Below, piece after piece: positions 1 through 5,092 of a stretch of DNA of 5,192 nucleotides. Numbering within the stretch: position 1 is the first letter of the stretch; each line of letters starts with the position of its first letter. This DNA comes from Candidatus Tayloriibacteriota bacterium (lineage in GTDB: Bacteria; Patescibacteriota; Minisyncoccia; Phycocordibacterales; PALSA-1337), in NCBI GenBank assembly GCA_023269245.1, contig JAHFMB010000019.1, positions 7,321-12,512 of the forward strand, read 5' to 3'. The notes below the pieces were generated by a model that searched no databases, was not told where the DNA came from, and saw only the letters and a list, made by a program, of their open reading frames with translations. The translations under genes were made by a program, and so were the position numbers.

Positions 1-739
1 TGATACCTGCAGTGCCGAGGGCGTATATGAGGGCGCGCCGCGCAATAATGGTGATGTCGATAAGGTCATACTTCAATATTGCGTAGGCGATAGGGATCGT
101 ATACAAGCCGGACAACGATGCAAAAATCGGGTCAATAGAAATGCCGTAAAGCAAAAACTCTGAAGTCAGTCCTGTGGCATATGCATAGACCAAACCACCA
201 ATAAAATATTTGAGCCGATTGCGTGCTTGTACGTCAGCCGACCGGTATGCCAAGAACATATTGACCATTAAATATAAAAGAACGATGGTAAAGAATGTGT
301 CTTGGACTCCATAAAACGCACCGGGAACAAAAAAATTGGGAAGGTACAGTTGCGGTCGCGATGGTAGCAGAAACAAATCCGGATTAAAAGCAAAAAATAT
401 GATGAAGCCGGCCGCGATGGCATAGAGGAACATCATAATCCGCTTCTGTTGTGCAAACCGCCCGGTCACCAAAAGCACAAGGTGTGTATTGATGATAAGG
501 GTCACCAGTGCAGCCAGATTGAACATGAATGCGAAACGCGACCAGAGCGGATCGACCAGATTGACCCCGATAACATATGACAATTGCCAAATACAGAAAA
601 AGACGACATTAATCGCCAGCACGACGTTTACCGAAGCATTTTCTTTCGGACGACGTACATATACAAGTACGCCCATGGCCAGACAAATTAAAAATGTAGC
701 GGCAAAAGCGATATTGTTAACTATAAGTTCGATGTGCAT
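1..739 (-). CDS. Seven-helix membrane sensor, probable second histidine kinase (partial, C-terminus beyond left edge)
   Basis: The frame opens with ATG at 739-737 and stays open for 246 codons to the window edge, so the C-terminal part is missing. The visible protein is almost all membrane helices, roughly residues 8-28, 38-58, 70-92, 100-125, 146-165, 178-198 and 204-224, with the start of another near 237. It is clearly paralogous to the N-terminal half of the adjacent kinase. Shared landmarks are GVN..DP (58-64), an FN pair (73-74), NPDLFLL followed by P..YLPN.FVPG (119-140), RNR..YFI (173-180), and IPIAYAILKYDL ahead of ARRALIYAL (215-241). This matches the N-terminal seven-transmembrane region seen on some histidine kinases (HisKA_7TM type). 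Whether HisKA and ATPase domains follow lies outside the window, so 'kinase' is inferred from the paralogue. It starts 21 bp after the kinase stop, with no Shine-Dalgarno site, and is probably co-transcribed. Confidence 0.82.
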   Translation of the reverse strand, partial: MHIELIVNNIAFAATFLICLAMGVLVYVRRPKENASVNVVLAINVVFFCIWQLSYVIGVNLVDPLWSRFAFMFNLAALVTLIINTHLVLLVTGRFAQQKRIMMFLYAIAAGFIIFFAFNPDLFLLPSRPQLYLPNFFVPGAFYGVQDTFFTIVLLYLMVNMFLAYRSADVQARNRLKYFIGGLVYAYATGLTSEFLLYGISIDPIFASLSGLYTIPIAYAILKYDLIDITIIARRALIYALGTAGI

Positions 740-760
740 ATGTATATAGTATATCGCAAA

Positions 761-2344
761 TCATCCCTCATATCTCGAGTGTTGTGCGTGCCTCAAGATG
801 AATGTGAACGTGCTCCCCTTCCCCAATCCTTTAGATGCGGCAAAAATTTTTCCACCATGATGGACAATAACCTCCCTCGAGACAAAAAGTGCTATGCCCA
901 TGCCTTCAGTATCGGCTCCTTGGGCCGCCTCACTGCGGTAAAACTTATTGAACACACGGGCAACCTCATTTGCCTCCATGCCAATACCACTATCTTGTAC
1001 CGAGAAGCGAGCGTCTTGCCCATCGTATCCGAGCGACACAGCGATTGTTCCTTGTGAGGGAGTATACATAATCGCATTATCAATCAATGTTTGCAGCACA
1101 AAACGTATTTTTTGCCCATCGCACGGCACATACATACCCGGCGTAATATGGCTTGTGAGCACGACACCTTTCAGTGCTGCACGATGCACTGTATTGGAGA
1201 CAACCTCTAGAACCATTTTTGATATATTGGTCGTGGTCATCGTGTATTCCCGGGAGACATCCTCCGACTCTGACGCAACAGTAAGCACATCAATAAGTTC
1301 CACCAGTTTGGTGTTTGCGGTCTCAATGCACTTCACCTGCGCCTGTCCTTCAGGCGATAAAGCGGTACTTGTGAGCGCTTCGGTGGCCCATTTGATCTGC
1401 GTCAACGGAGTACGAAATTTATGCGTCACCGTCGTAATAAAATCATATTTAAGTACGTCGCTCTCGCGCAATTGTCTCCACACGACAAAGCTCGCACTCA
1501 CCGCCGCGACAGCCGACGCCAATGCGATCGTCCACGTTGGAAAATTCGGATACGCATCCCGCGCCCAGATACCCGCATAGGTCAATAATGTCAACCCCCC
1601 ACCCACGAACGCCACGCTTATGGAATATATGAAGGCCTGTTTGGCGATGACTCGTATGTTGAACAGTTCGTACTTGATGGCCCCATATGCAAACGGAACC
1701 ATGCAGATAACCGCAAAGAACATACCGATAAGCGGGTCAACCTGTATATCTCCCACAAGAAAATTGGGAATGTATACAATACAGAAACCGCATACCAACG
1801 CTACGATAAAATACGCGTAACGATTTCTCAGCACAATACTGGAAGCACTGTTATGTTCATGAAGAAGCATGTACAAAATGTACGGGAATATGACGACGTC
1901 TAGAAATACGAGGCGGGTCCAATTGAGGATGCCGGGAACATAGTAATTTGGAAAATACATCTTCGGCGCTGATGCGAGCAGGAACAAATCCGGAAAAATG
2001 ACGAAAAAAATAGTGAGGGCGCCAGCGGCAATATACACGAATACAATAAGACCCTTTCGCTCGGTAGCCTTTCCGAGCATCGCCAAGATGGAATGAAGCA
2101 AAAAAGCTCCCGTCAGAAACATACAGAGGTTAAACATCAGTATATTCCGCGAAACAATTGGGTCACTGATGTTCACCCCAATGGCGTGCGATATAGAAAA
2201 TATCACTGCGCCCACAAGCATTAATGCGAATGTTGTATTGGCAATGCTGTGGCGGTCATTCAAATAGGTGAACATCGCCATACCTAGAATGATCACGGCC
2301 GAAAACAACGAGGCGACATTATGAATGATGAGATGGAGATCCAT
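761..2344 (-). CDS. Membrane-bound sensor histidine kinase with N-terminal 7TM region
   Basis: A complete 527-residue two-component sensor kinase. Residues 1-225 form seven predicted membrane helices (about 8-28, 35-55, 69-90, 98-123, 142-162, 176-196, 204-223), resembling the HisKA_7TM sensor region. Two more helices follow at about 236-258 and 271-290. The cytoplasmic kinase core starts near 298. The H-box is HKFRTPLT with phosphoacceptor His308. The N-box is LIDNAIMYTP (Asn423), the G1 box DSGIGM (Asp451), the F-box FNKFYR (465-470) and the G2 box GMGIAL (481-486). All the ATP-binding motifs are intact, so it should be active. The residue after His308 is Lys instead of the usual Glu or Asp. 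No PAS, GAF or HAMP domain is evident, so the signal probably enters through the membrane region. The ATG at 2344 lies 29 bp after the secreted-protein gene, with no clear Shine-Dalgarno site. The partner response regulator is not in the window. Confidence 0.96.
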   Translation of the reverse strand: MDLHLIIHNVASLFSAVIILGMAMFTYLNDRHSIANTTFALMLVGAVIFSISHAIGVNISDPIVSRNILMFNLCMFLTGAFLLHSILAMLGKATERKGLIVFVYIAAGALTIFFVIFPDLFLLASAPKMYFPNYYVPGILNWTRLVFLDVVIFPYILYMLLHEHNSASSIVLRNRYAYFIVALVCGFCIVYIPNFLVGDIQVDPLIGMFFAVICMVPFAYGAIKYELFNIRVIAKQAFIYSISVAFVGGGLTLLTYAGIWARDAYPNFPTWTIALASAVAAVSASFVVWRQLRESDVLKYDFITTVTHKFRTPLTQIKWATEALTSTALSPEGQAQVKCIETANTKLVELIDVLTVASESEDVSREYTMTTTNISKMVLEVVSNTVHRAALKGVVLTSHITPGMYVPCDGQKIRFVLQTLIDNAIMYTPSQGTIAVSLGYDGQDARFSVQDSGIGMEANEVARVFNKFYRSEAAQGADTEGMGIALFVSREVIVHHGGKIFAASKGLGKGSTFTFILRHAQHSRYEG

Positions 2345-2373
2345 GGTTCAAAGGTGCTGAGTGAACAAACAGA

Positions 2374-3063
2374 TTAGTTGCTCGTGGCAGTTAATGTGGT
2401 AGTGGCGACATAGGTATCGTCGGGAATGACAGGAACCGGGTTCGGCATGATCTTGACACGAAATTTGAGCGTCGTTGTCGCGCCGCTCGCAGCGGTAGGG
2501 CCGCTTCTGTTGATAATGAGCAGCGGCGTAGATGTCGCGCCAACCCAGCACGCGTCTGTGCCATCATTTGATCCGGTGCCGCAGGTGCTGACACCGTCAT
2601 CTTTGAATAACTGCGTCAGGTCGGCCGTCGTCGAAGCCTCGACAGTGTACCCAAAATACGCTTTGTTGGTGGGCACATTGAATACATAATCGGCGACAAA
2701 CGATGATGATGTCGCATACGCAGGAATATAGTTCGTGGAACTCGCATTGCCGATCATGCCGAGCGAAGAACTGGCCGTCAGCGTGATACTGTACCCAGAT
2801 GAGCTTCCTGCGGTAATGATAAATTGCGTACCACCATTCGAGGTACCTCCGGTCAATCCTCCGAGCGATGGGGAGAGAGTCACATCGGATGCTGGGGTTG
2901 AAAATGCCAACTCACTATTGATGGTTTGAGAAATAATAAACTGGCTCGAGGCAGTGGTCGCCCCGCTACTCACGGCAGGTTCAATGAGTACGAAAAGCGC
3001 GAGCATAATGCATAACACCGAAACACTCTGTCGTATAAGTACACCGAAATCGCCTGACTTCAT
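2374..3063 (-). CDS. Secreted Ser/Thr-rich beta-type protein of unknown function
   Basis: This is a 229-residue exported protein. Residues 12-31 are a hydrophobic signal segment after a short start with Lys and Arg, and cleavage is plausible around AVSSGA (30-35). The mature part is rich in Ser, Thr, Gly and Ala and reads as alternating beta strands. Examples are SDVTLSPSLGGLTGG (59-73), TQFIITAGSSSGYSITLTAS (79-98), a YFGYTVEAS strand (136-144) and a final TYVATTTLTATSN strand (217-229). Two cysteines, Cys161 and Cys172, flank a Gly/Asn/Asp-rich loop and could form a disulfide; the only other Cys is in the signal segment. There is no LPXTG motif, lipobox or C-terminal anchor. It resembles the short secreted beta-sandwich proteins common in Patescibacteria, but I know no defined function. 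Its place directly ahead of two membrane sensors suggests an envelope role or a ligand/accessory role for the kinase, which is inference. Confidence 0.85.
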   Translation of the reverse strand: MKSGDFGVLIRQSVSVLCIMLALFVLIEPAVSSGATTASSQFIISQTINSELAFSTPASDVTLSPSLGGLTGGTSNGGTQFIITAGSSSGYSITLTASSSLGMIGNASSTNYIPAYATSSSFVADYVFNVPTNKAYFGYTVEASTTADLTQLFKDDGVSTCGTGSNDGTDACWVGATSTPLLIINRSGPTAASGATTTLKFRVKIMPNPVPVIPDDTYVATTTLTATSN

Positions 3064-3065
3064 TA

Positions 3066-3081
3066 TGGTTAGATTTTATCA
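3066..3081 (-). promoter_or_regulatory. Candidate extended -10 promoter giving a near-leaderless transcript
   Basis: On the minus strand TGATAAAAT (3081-3073) fits an extended -10 (TGn plus TAAAAT, five of six matches to TATAAT). The hexamer 17 bp upstream (TAGGTC, 3101-3096) is a poor -35, as is usual for extended -10 promoters. Transcription would start near 3066, about three bases before the ATG at 3063, and no Shine-Dalgarno sequence precedes that ATG. It would drive the secreted protein and both sensors. Confidence 0.42.
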
Positions 3082-3131
3082 TGGTACTGGTGCTAGACCT
3101 ATGCTCCGTTGTGGAAGACATTGTGGAGAAT

Positions 3132-3154
3132 AAAAAATGCCCCCGTGAGGAGGC
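3132..3154 (-). terminator. Intrinsic terminator of the cupin-like gene
   Basis: On the minus strand GCCTCC (3154-3149), loop TCAC and GGGGGC (3144-3139) form a six-pair stem with one G-U pair, followed by A and six T. It begins 30 bp after the TGA stop of the cupin-like gene and separates it from the secreted-protein operon. On the plus strand the G-U pair becomes a mismatch and there is no T-run, so the direction is clear. Confidence 0.78.
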
Positions 3155-3184
3155 GAAAGGTACGATGCTATTCATAGCGGCAAT

Positions 3185-3661
3185 TCAGCGAACGCTCGGC
3201 CAGTGACCGTCACCTTTCCCGCGACACAACCGGGCCGTTGCAGATTCCCACACAGGCGGCGAAACCTTCTTTGATGTAGTAATCGCGTGGATACGATTTG
3301 TGGGCGTCGCAAATGTTTCGACGACATGCAGACAGCCTGCCGGCACAATCACACATCCATCACCCATGGCGATCTTGTATCGACGTGGTTCCGACTTTCC
3401 CATCCACACAATGATGTCGGCAAAGCCATGGAGCGGTACGTACACAACTTCACGCGAGTAGCTGTGGACCGGCGTTACGCAGAATGGACCAAGAACGACT
3501 TGGTACGCCATCAGTTTCTTTCCCGCCGGCGAGCAAACCGTCGTTCTTCCGCATTGACGAACGATGTTTCCTTCACGGATTGAAACACGAACGTAGCGAA
3601 GTCGCTGTTGTTTGGCTTGGCTCAGATATTTCTCGATGGAGGGTAACTCGTTTGGTTTCAT
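3185..3661 (-). CDS. Cupin-like small protein, function unknown
   Basis: A 158-residue soluble protein when started at the ATG at 3661, chosen because GAGGAG lies just upstream (3670-3665, a short three-base spacing). A TTG at 3697 would add 12 residues but has no ribosome site. The second half looks like a cupin barrel. GDGCVIVPAGCLH (100-112) matches cupin motif 2 (P-x-G-x2-H, with His112), though the final Asn is Thr. HSYSREVVYVPLHG (66-79) resembles motif 1 with His66, Glu71 and Gly79, but the second His is Tyr68 and the spacing is one residue short. Metal binding may therefore be altered or lost. Residues 1-30 form a charged helical lead-in, and the C-terminal tail (140-158) is basic and probably disordered. 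Cupins range from enzymes to sugar or ligand binders, so no substrate can be assigned. It is a single-gene unit with its own terminator and candidate promoter. Confidence 0.75.
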   Translation of the reverse strand: MKPNELPSIEKYLSQAKQQRLRYVRVSIREGNIVRQCGRTTVCSPAGKKLMAYQVVLGPFCVTPVHSYSREVVYVPLHGFADIIVWMGKSEPRRYKIAMGDGCVIVPAGCLHVVETFATPTNRIHAITTSKKVSPPVWESATARLCRGKGDGHWPSVR

Positions 3662-3664
3662 TGG

Positions 3665-3670
3665 CTCCTC
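3665..3670 (-). promoter_or_regulatory. Shine-Dalgarno site deciding the cupin-like start
   Basis: The minus strand reads GAGGAG, three bases before the ATG at 3661. It is one of the few clear ribosome sites in the window and favours this ATG over the in-frame TTG at 3697. Confidence 0.55.
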
Positions 3671-3726
3671 TACATGGGGTTGCGTCTCACATTTCAACAG
3701 GAAATATGAATGTCTAGTTCAAAGCA

Positions 3727-3755
3727 AAACTACCACGTATATTTAAAATTGTAAA
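3727..3755 (-). promoter_or_regulatory. Candidate promoter of the cupin-like gene
   Basis: On the minus strand TTTACA (3755-3750) is followed after exactly 17 bp by TAGTTT (3732-3727). The -10 keeps the three most conserved positions (T, A, final T). It lies just below the terminator of the upstream gene and would give a leader of about 60 bases containing the GAGGAG site. It has the same form as the candidate promoter at 4569-4597. Confidence 0.35.
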
Positions 3756-3763
3756 GAGTATAT

Positions 3764-3791
3764 AAAAAAGCCCCCGCTGGCATGACGGGGG
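3764..3791 (-). terminator. Intrinsic terminator of the Sm-like/unknown gene pair
   Basis: On the minus strand CCCCCG (3791-3786) pairs with CGGGGG (3776-3771) across a nine-base loop. One C and six T follow (3770-3764). It lies 33 bp after the TGA stop at 3825. There is no T-run on the plus-strand side. Confidence 0.8.
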
Positions 3792-3824
3792 GGTTCGACA
3801 CAAAGGGGCTACGTGAGGAACAGT

Positions 3825-4262
3825 TCAGGTAAACTGCATCGAGCCATTTTCCAACATCCCAAAGATGCTTCCGCGGAGGACCGGCTTGAGGCCGACGGTC
3901 TCTTTGAGAAAACTTTCGATGGCAAGCACGGTCTGAATCAATGACCAGCCACCTGTCGGCCATACCTGGTCTTGGCGACCTTCACGCTCAATAGGAACGA
4001 AGCGTTGACCGGAGTAAATGTGGAACGATGGCACCGTGCAGTCCTTGCCAAAGTTGATAATGACGTCAACATGCCCGCACCCTGGATCGGTCTGCCAATG
4101 GAACAGCTTGAACGTGGTCGGCTCACCCGTTCCCCCTACCGTTACGTCGGCAAGGATATGGCCGTTGAGCTGCCAGTGCTGGCCATTATTCTTGGCGCCA
4201 ATCGAGATGAAGTCAGGAACCACATCAACCGCGAAGGTGTCATGGGTAATCATTAGTTTCAT
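3825..4262 (-). CDS. Conserved-looking hypothetical protein, 145 residues
   Basis: I do not recognise this family. The ATG at 4262 is preceded by a weak AGAAAG at six bases. An in-frame TTG at 4286 would add eight residues (MITRRKQI), leaving only three bases after the upstream stop, and cannot be excluded; a further ATG lies at 4253. The protein has no signal peptide or membrane helix. The first two thirds look beta-rich (QHWQLNGHILADVTVGG near 28-44, FKLFHWQTD near 51-59, GHVDVIINFGKD near 63-74, SFHIYSGQRFVPIE near 79-92). An amphipathic helix follows around 105-124 (GWSLIQTVLAIESFLKETVG). A fold of strands plus one helix could be a small binding domain, but no catalytic motif stands out. 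It lies 27 bp behind the Sm-like gene and shares its terminator, so the two are probably co-expressed and may act together. Confidence 0.75.
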   Translation of the reverse strand: MKLMITHDTFAVDVVPDFISIGAKNNGQHWQLNGHILADVTVGGTGEPTTFKLFHWQTDPGCGHVDVIINFGKDCTVPSFHIYSGQRFVPIEREGRQDQVWPTGGWSLIQTVLAIESFLKETVGLKPVLRGSIFGMLENGSMQFT

Positions 4263-4289
4263 AATTTGCTTTCTGCGTGTGATCAATGG

Positions 4290-4520
4290 CTACACCGGTT
4301 CACTTACTATTTCACCGACGCCCCGAATATCCTCGAAGGCAATGAACAGCTTGAGCCGCCCATCGTCCTGTTTGTCTGAGTAGGCCTGAAGGATCGTAAC
4401 GCCGAAATCATCAACGTTTTTGATCTGGCCGACAACATCGGGAGCATCCGCGCGTTGGATCGTAATCATGTTTTCCATGCCCACGAATCCAGTTAATTTG
4501 GCTTTGTAAGGACTGATCAT
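4290..4520 (-). CDS. Small Sm/Hfq-like beta-barrel protein (tentative)
   Basis: A 76-residue protein from ATG 4520 to a TAG stop. Its pattern resembles an Sm or SH3-type five-strand barrel. A strand around MITIQRADA (18-26) leads to VVGQIKNVDDFGVTIL (29-44), which parallels the Sm1 region of Hfq (GQIESFDQF in E. coli). After a polar linker (45-56), LFIAFEDIRGVGEI (58-71) parallels the Sm2 strand pair. The canonical Hfq Sm2 sequence YKHA is absent, so it is not a typical Hfq. RNA binding is possible but unproven; other small barrels look similar at this length. An internal ATG at Met15 is a possible alternative start. No Shine-Dalgarno site precedes either. It is first in a two-gene unit behind a palindrome-bearing promoter. 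Confidence 0.72.
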   Translation of the reverse strand: MISPYKAKLTGFVGMENMITIQRADAPDVVGQIKNVDDFGVTILQAYSDKQDDGRLKLFIAFEDIRGVGEIVSEPV

Positions 4521-4564
4521 AAGTATTATGTGGTTACACTGCTTATCAATGCAGCTTGGTTCGA

Positions 4565-4592
4565 AAAAACACTATCGCAAAATAGTGTTTTT
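4565..4592. repeat. Perfect 11-bp palindrome: operator or bidirectional terminator
   Basis: AAAAACACTAT (4565-4575) and ATAGTGTTTTT (4582-4592) are perfect inverted arms around a six-base loop. With A-runs and T-runs at the ends it could terminate transcription in both directions. Because it lies over the spacer and -10 of the candidate promoter at 4569-4597, it could instead be a repressor-binding operator. The sequence cannot decide between these. Confidence 0.75.
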
Positions 4593-4597
4593 GTCAA
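4569..4597 (-). promoter_or_regulatory. Candidate promoter of the Sm-like gene pair
   Basis: On the minus strand a perfect TTGACA (4597-4592) is followed after 17 bp by TAGTGT (4574-4569), which keeps the three most conserved -10 positions. Transcription would start near 4562, leaving a leader of about 40 bases before the ATG at 4520. A second possible -10 (CATAAT, 4530-4525) lies too close to the ATG and lacks a well-spaced -35. Confidence 0.4.
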
Positions 4598-4599
4598 TA

Positions 4600-4620
4600 G
4601 TGGAGACGGCGAGAATCGAA
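4600..4620 (+). repeat. Direct repeat of the tmRNA 3' end (distal copy)
   Basis: These 21 bases match 5072-5092 at 20 positions, differing only at 4607 (C) versus 5079 (T). Both lie in the same orientation, 472 bp apart. The copy covers the T-loop, the 3' strand of the T-stem, the 3' acceptor strand and the discriminator base of tmRNA on the minus strand. It has no upstream GCGAG to complete a normal T-arm. It may be an attachment-site duplicate or a fragment of a second tRNA-like end. Confidence 0.8.
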
Positions 4621-4740
4621 GCTTACAGCTTCAGTACAGGTTTCGCGTCGTACTCCTCCTCGCAAGCTCGGAGTCGTGCGACATGCTCAACCTTTTCGAT
4701 TCTCGCACGCAAGGTGCGCAGGCACCTTGCTCATCTCTCC
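4600..4740. other. Compact structured element carrying tmRNA T-arm sequence (candidate RNA or dispersed hairpin repeat)
   Basis: Nested inverted repeats span this stretch. GGAGA (4602-4606) can pair with TCTCC (4736-4740). Inside, GCGAGAATCGAA (4609-4620) pairs perfectly with TTCGATTCTCGC (4695-4706), and GCAAGGTGC (4709-4717) pairs with GCACCTTGC (4722-4730) over a GCAG loop. The result is a closing stem with two arms, a three-way junction. The long arm holds a further imperfect stem (AGGTT/AACCT, then GTCGTACTCC against GGAGTCGTGCGAC). GAAGC/GCTTC (4618-4622/4628-4632) is a competing fold. Hairpins with terminator character flank it on both sides (4565-4592, 4748-4772). Both strands fold, so the transcribed strand is unknown and no promoter is convincing. 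No protein reading is credible. Confidence 0.5.
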
Positions 4741-4747
4741 TCAAACA

Positions 4748-4772
4748 CAAAAACCGCACAAAGCGGTTTTTG
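4748..4772. terminator. Bidirectional terminator hairpin
   Basis: CAAAAACCGC (4748-4757) and GCGGTTTTTG (4763-4772) form a perfect ten-pair stem around ACAAA, with an A-run on one side and a T-run on the other. It could end minus-strand read-through from ssrA. It could equally end a plus-strand transcript of the adjacent structured element, whose closing stem ends eight bases earlier. Confidence 0.62.
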
Positions 4773-5071
4773 GTTTTCGGTGGACACCCTGCACAAAAGT
4801 TGGAACCGCTTTGAATCGTTCATTTTCGAGTCCTACGAGGCACTAATCGGCTGTGAAATTGGGCACCAAAGCGTCAAAACTGCGTGAATTTTGGTTGTAC
4901 AGGGGCGTGTGGTAGGCACATAGTGTTAATGCAAACAGTGCGCGTGTTACGTCAGACCTAGTTGTTTTCGAGCAATCTTTGACATATAACAGAAATAGCG
5001 GCTTTGAAACCGCCATTCTGTCTTTGCCACTAAGAGTTTTTGAGCATTTTACTGCTTCAAATTCACAGGGT
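4773..5071. other. Intergenic stretch downstream of ssrA with no supported gene
   Basis: I see no credible protein gene here on either strand: the longest frame begins inside tmRNA and lacks a ribosome site. The only structured item is the hairpin at 4994-5017. A perfect TTGACA on the plus strand (4979-4984) has no matching -10. No tRNA, CRISPR or transposase sequence is visible. This stretch lies between the two copies of the ssrA 3'-end repeat. Confidence 0.6.
4994..5017 (-). terminator. Weak candidate terminator downstream of ssrA
   Basis: On the minus strand AATGGCGG (5017-5010) pairs with CCGCTATT (5001-4994) through eight pairs, one of them G-U, over an eight-base loop. The pairing is complete only in the minus-strand transcript. 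It lies 56 bp past the tmRNA 3' end. The following bases (TCTGTT) are only moderately T-rich, so it may be a processing or weak termination hairpin. Confidence 0.35.
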
Positions 5072-5092
5072 GTGGAGATGGCGAGAATCGAA
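5072..5092 (+). repeat. Direct repeat of the tmRNA 3' end (copy within ssrA)
   Basis: This is the partner of the repeat at 4600-4620 (20 of 21 identical). It covers the ssrA acceptor 3' strand, the discriminator, the 3' strand of the T-stem and the T-loop. The 3' ends of tRNA and tmRNA genes are frequent integration sites for mobile elements. Confidence 0.8.

Noticed and set aside
761..763. TGA read as glycine (alternative code)
   Set aside because: Two genes end in TGA about 30 bp before strong terminators (3185 and 3825), and the kinase ends naturally at its TGA.
948..1580. A 210-codon open frame on the plus strand
   Set aside because: It lies antisense to the kinase core, whose minus-strand frame carries all the conserved kinase motifs. 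It has no recognisable domain and is a shadow.
2391..2600. Other minus-strand frames within the secreted-protein gene (2348-2551 and 2391-2600)
   Set aside because: They overlap the signal-peptide-bearing gene in other frames, are Arg/Ser-rich, and show no domain.
4600..4740. A complete tRNA gene (tRNA-Ser type, from GGAGAGATG on the minus strand)
   Set aside because: No anticodon arm or D-arm can be placed, the acceptor pairs over only five bases, and the sequence before the T-loop cannot form a T-stem without the long inverted repeat.
4528..4887. Two overlapping plus-strand frames of 119 and 94 codons (4528-4887 and 4530-4814)
   Set aside because: They overlap each other in different frames and run through the promoter palindrome, the structured element and a terminator hairpin. 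The translations are low-complexity Ser/Arg-rich, without ribosome sites.
4979..4984. Perfect plus-strand TTGACA as a promoter
   Set aside because: No acceptable -10 occurs at 15-19 bp spacing, and no plus-strand gene follows.
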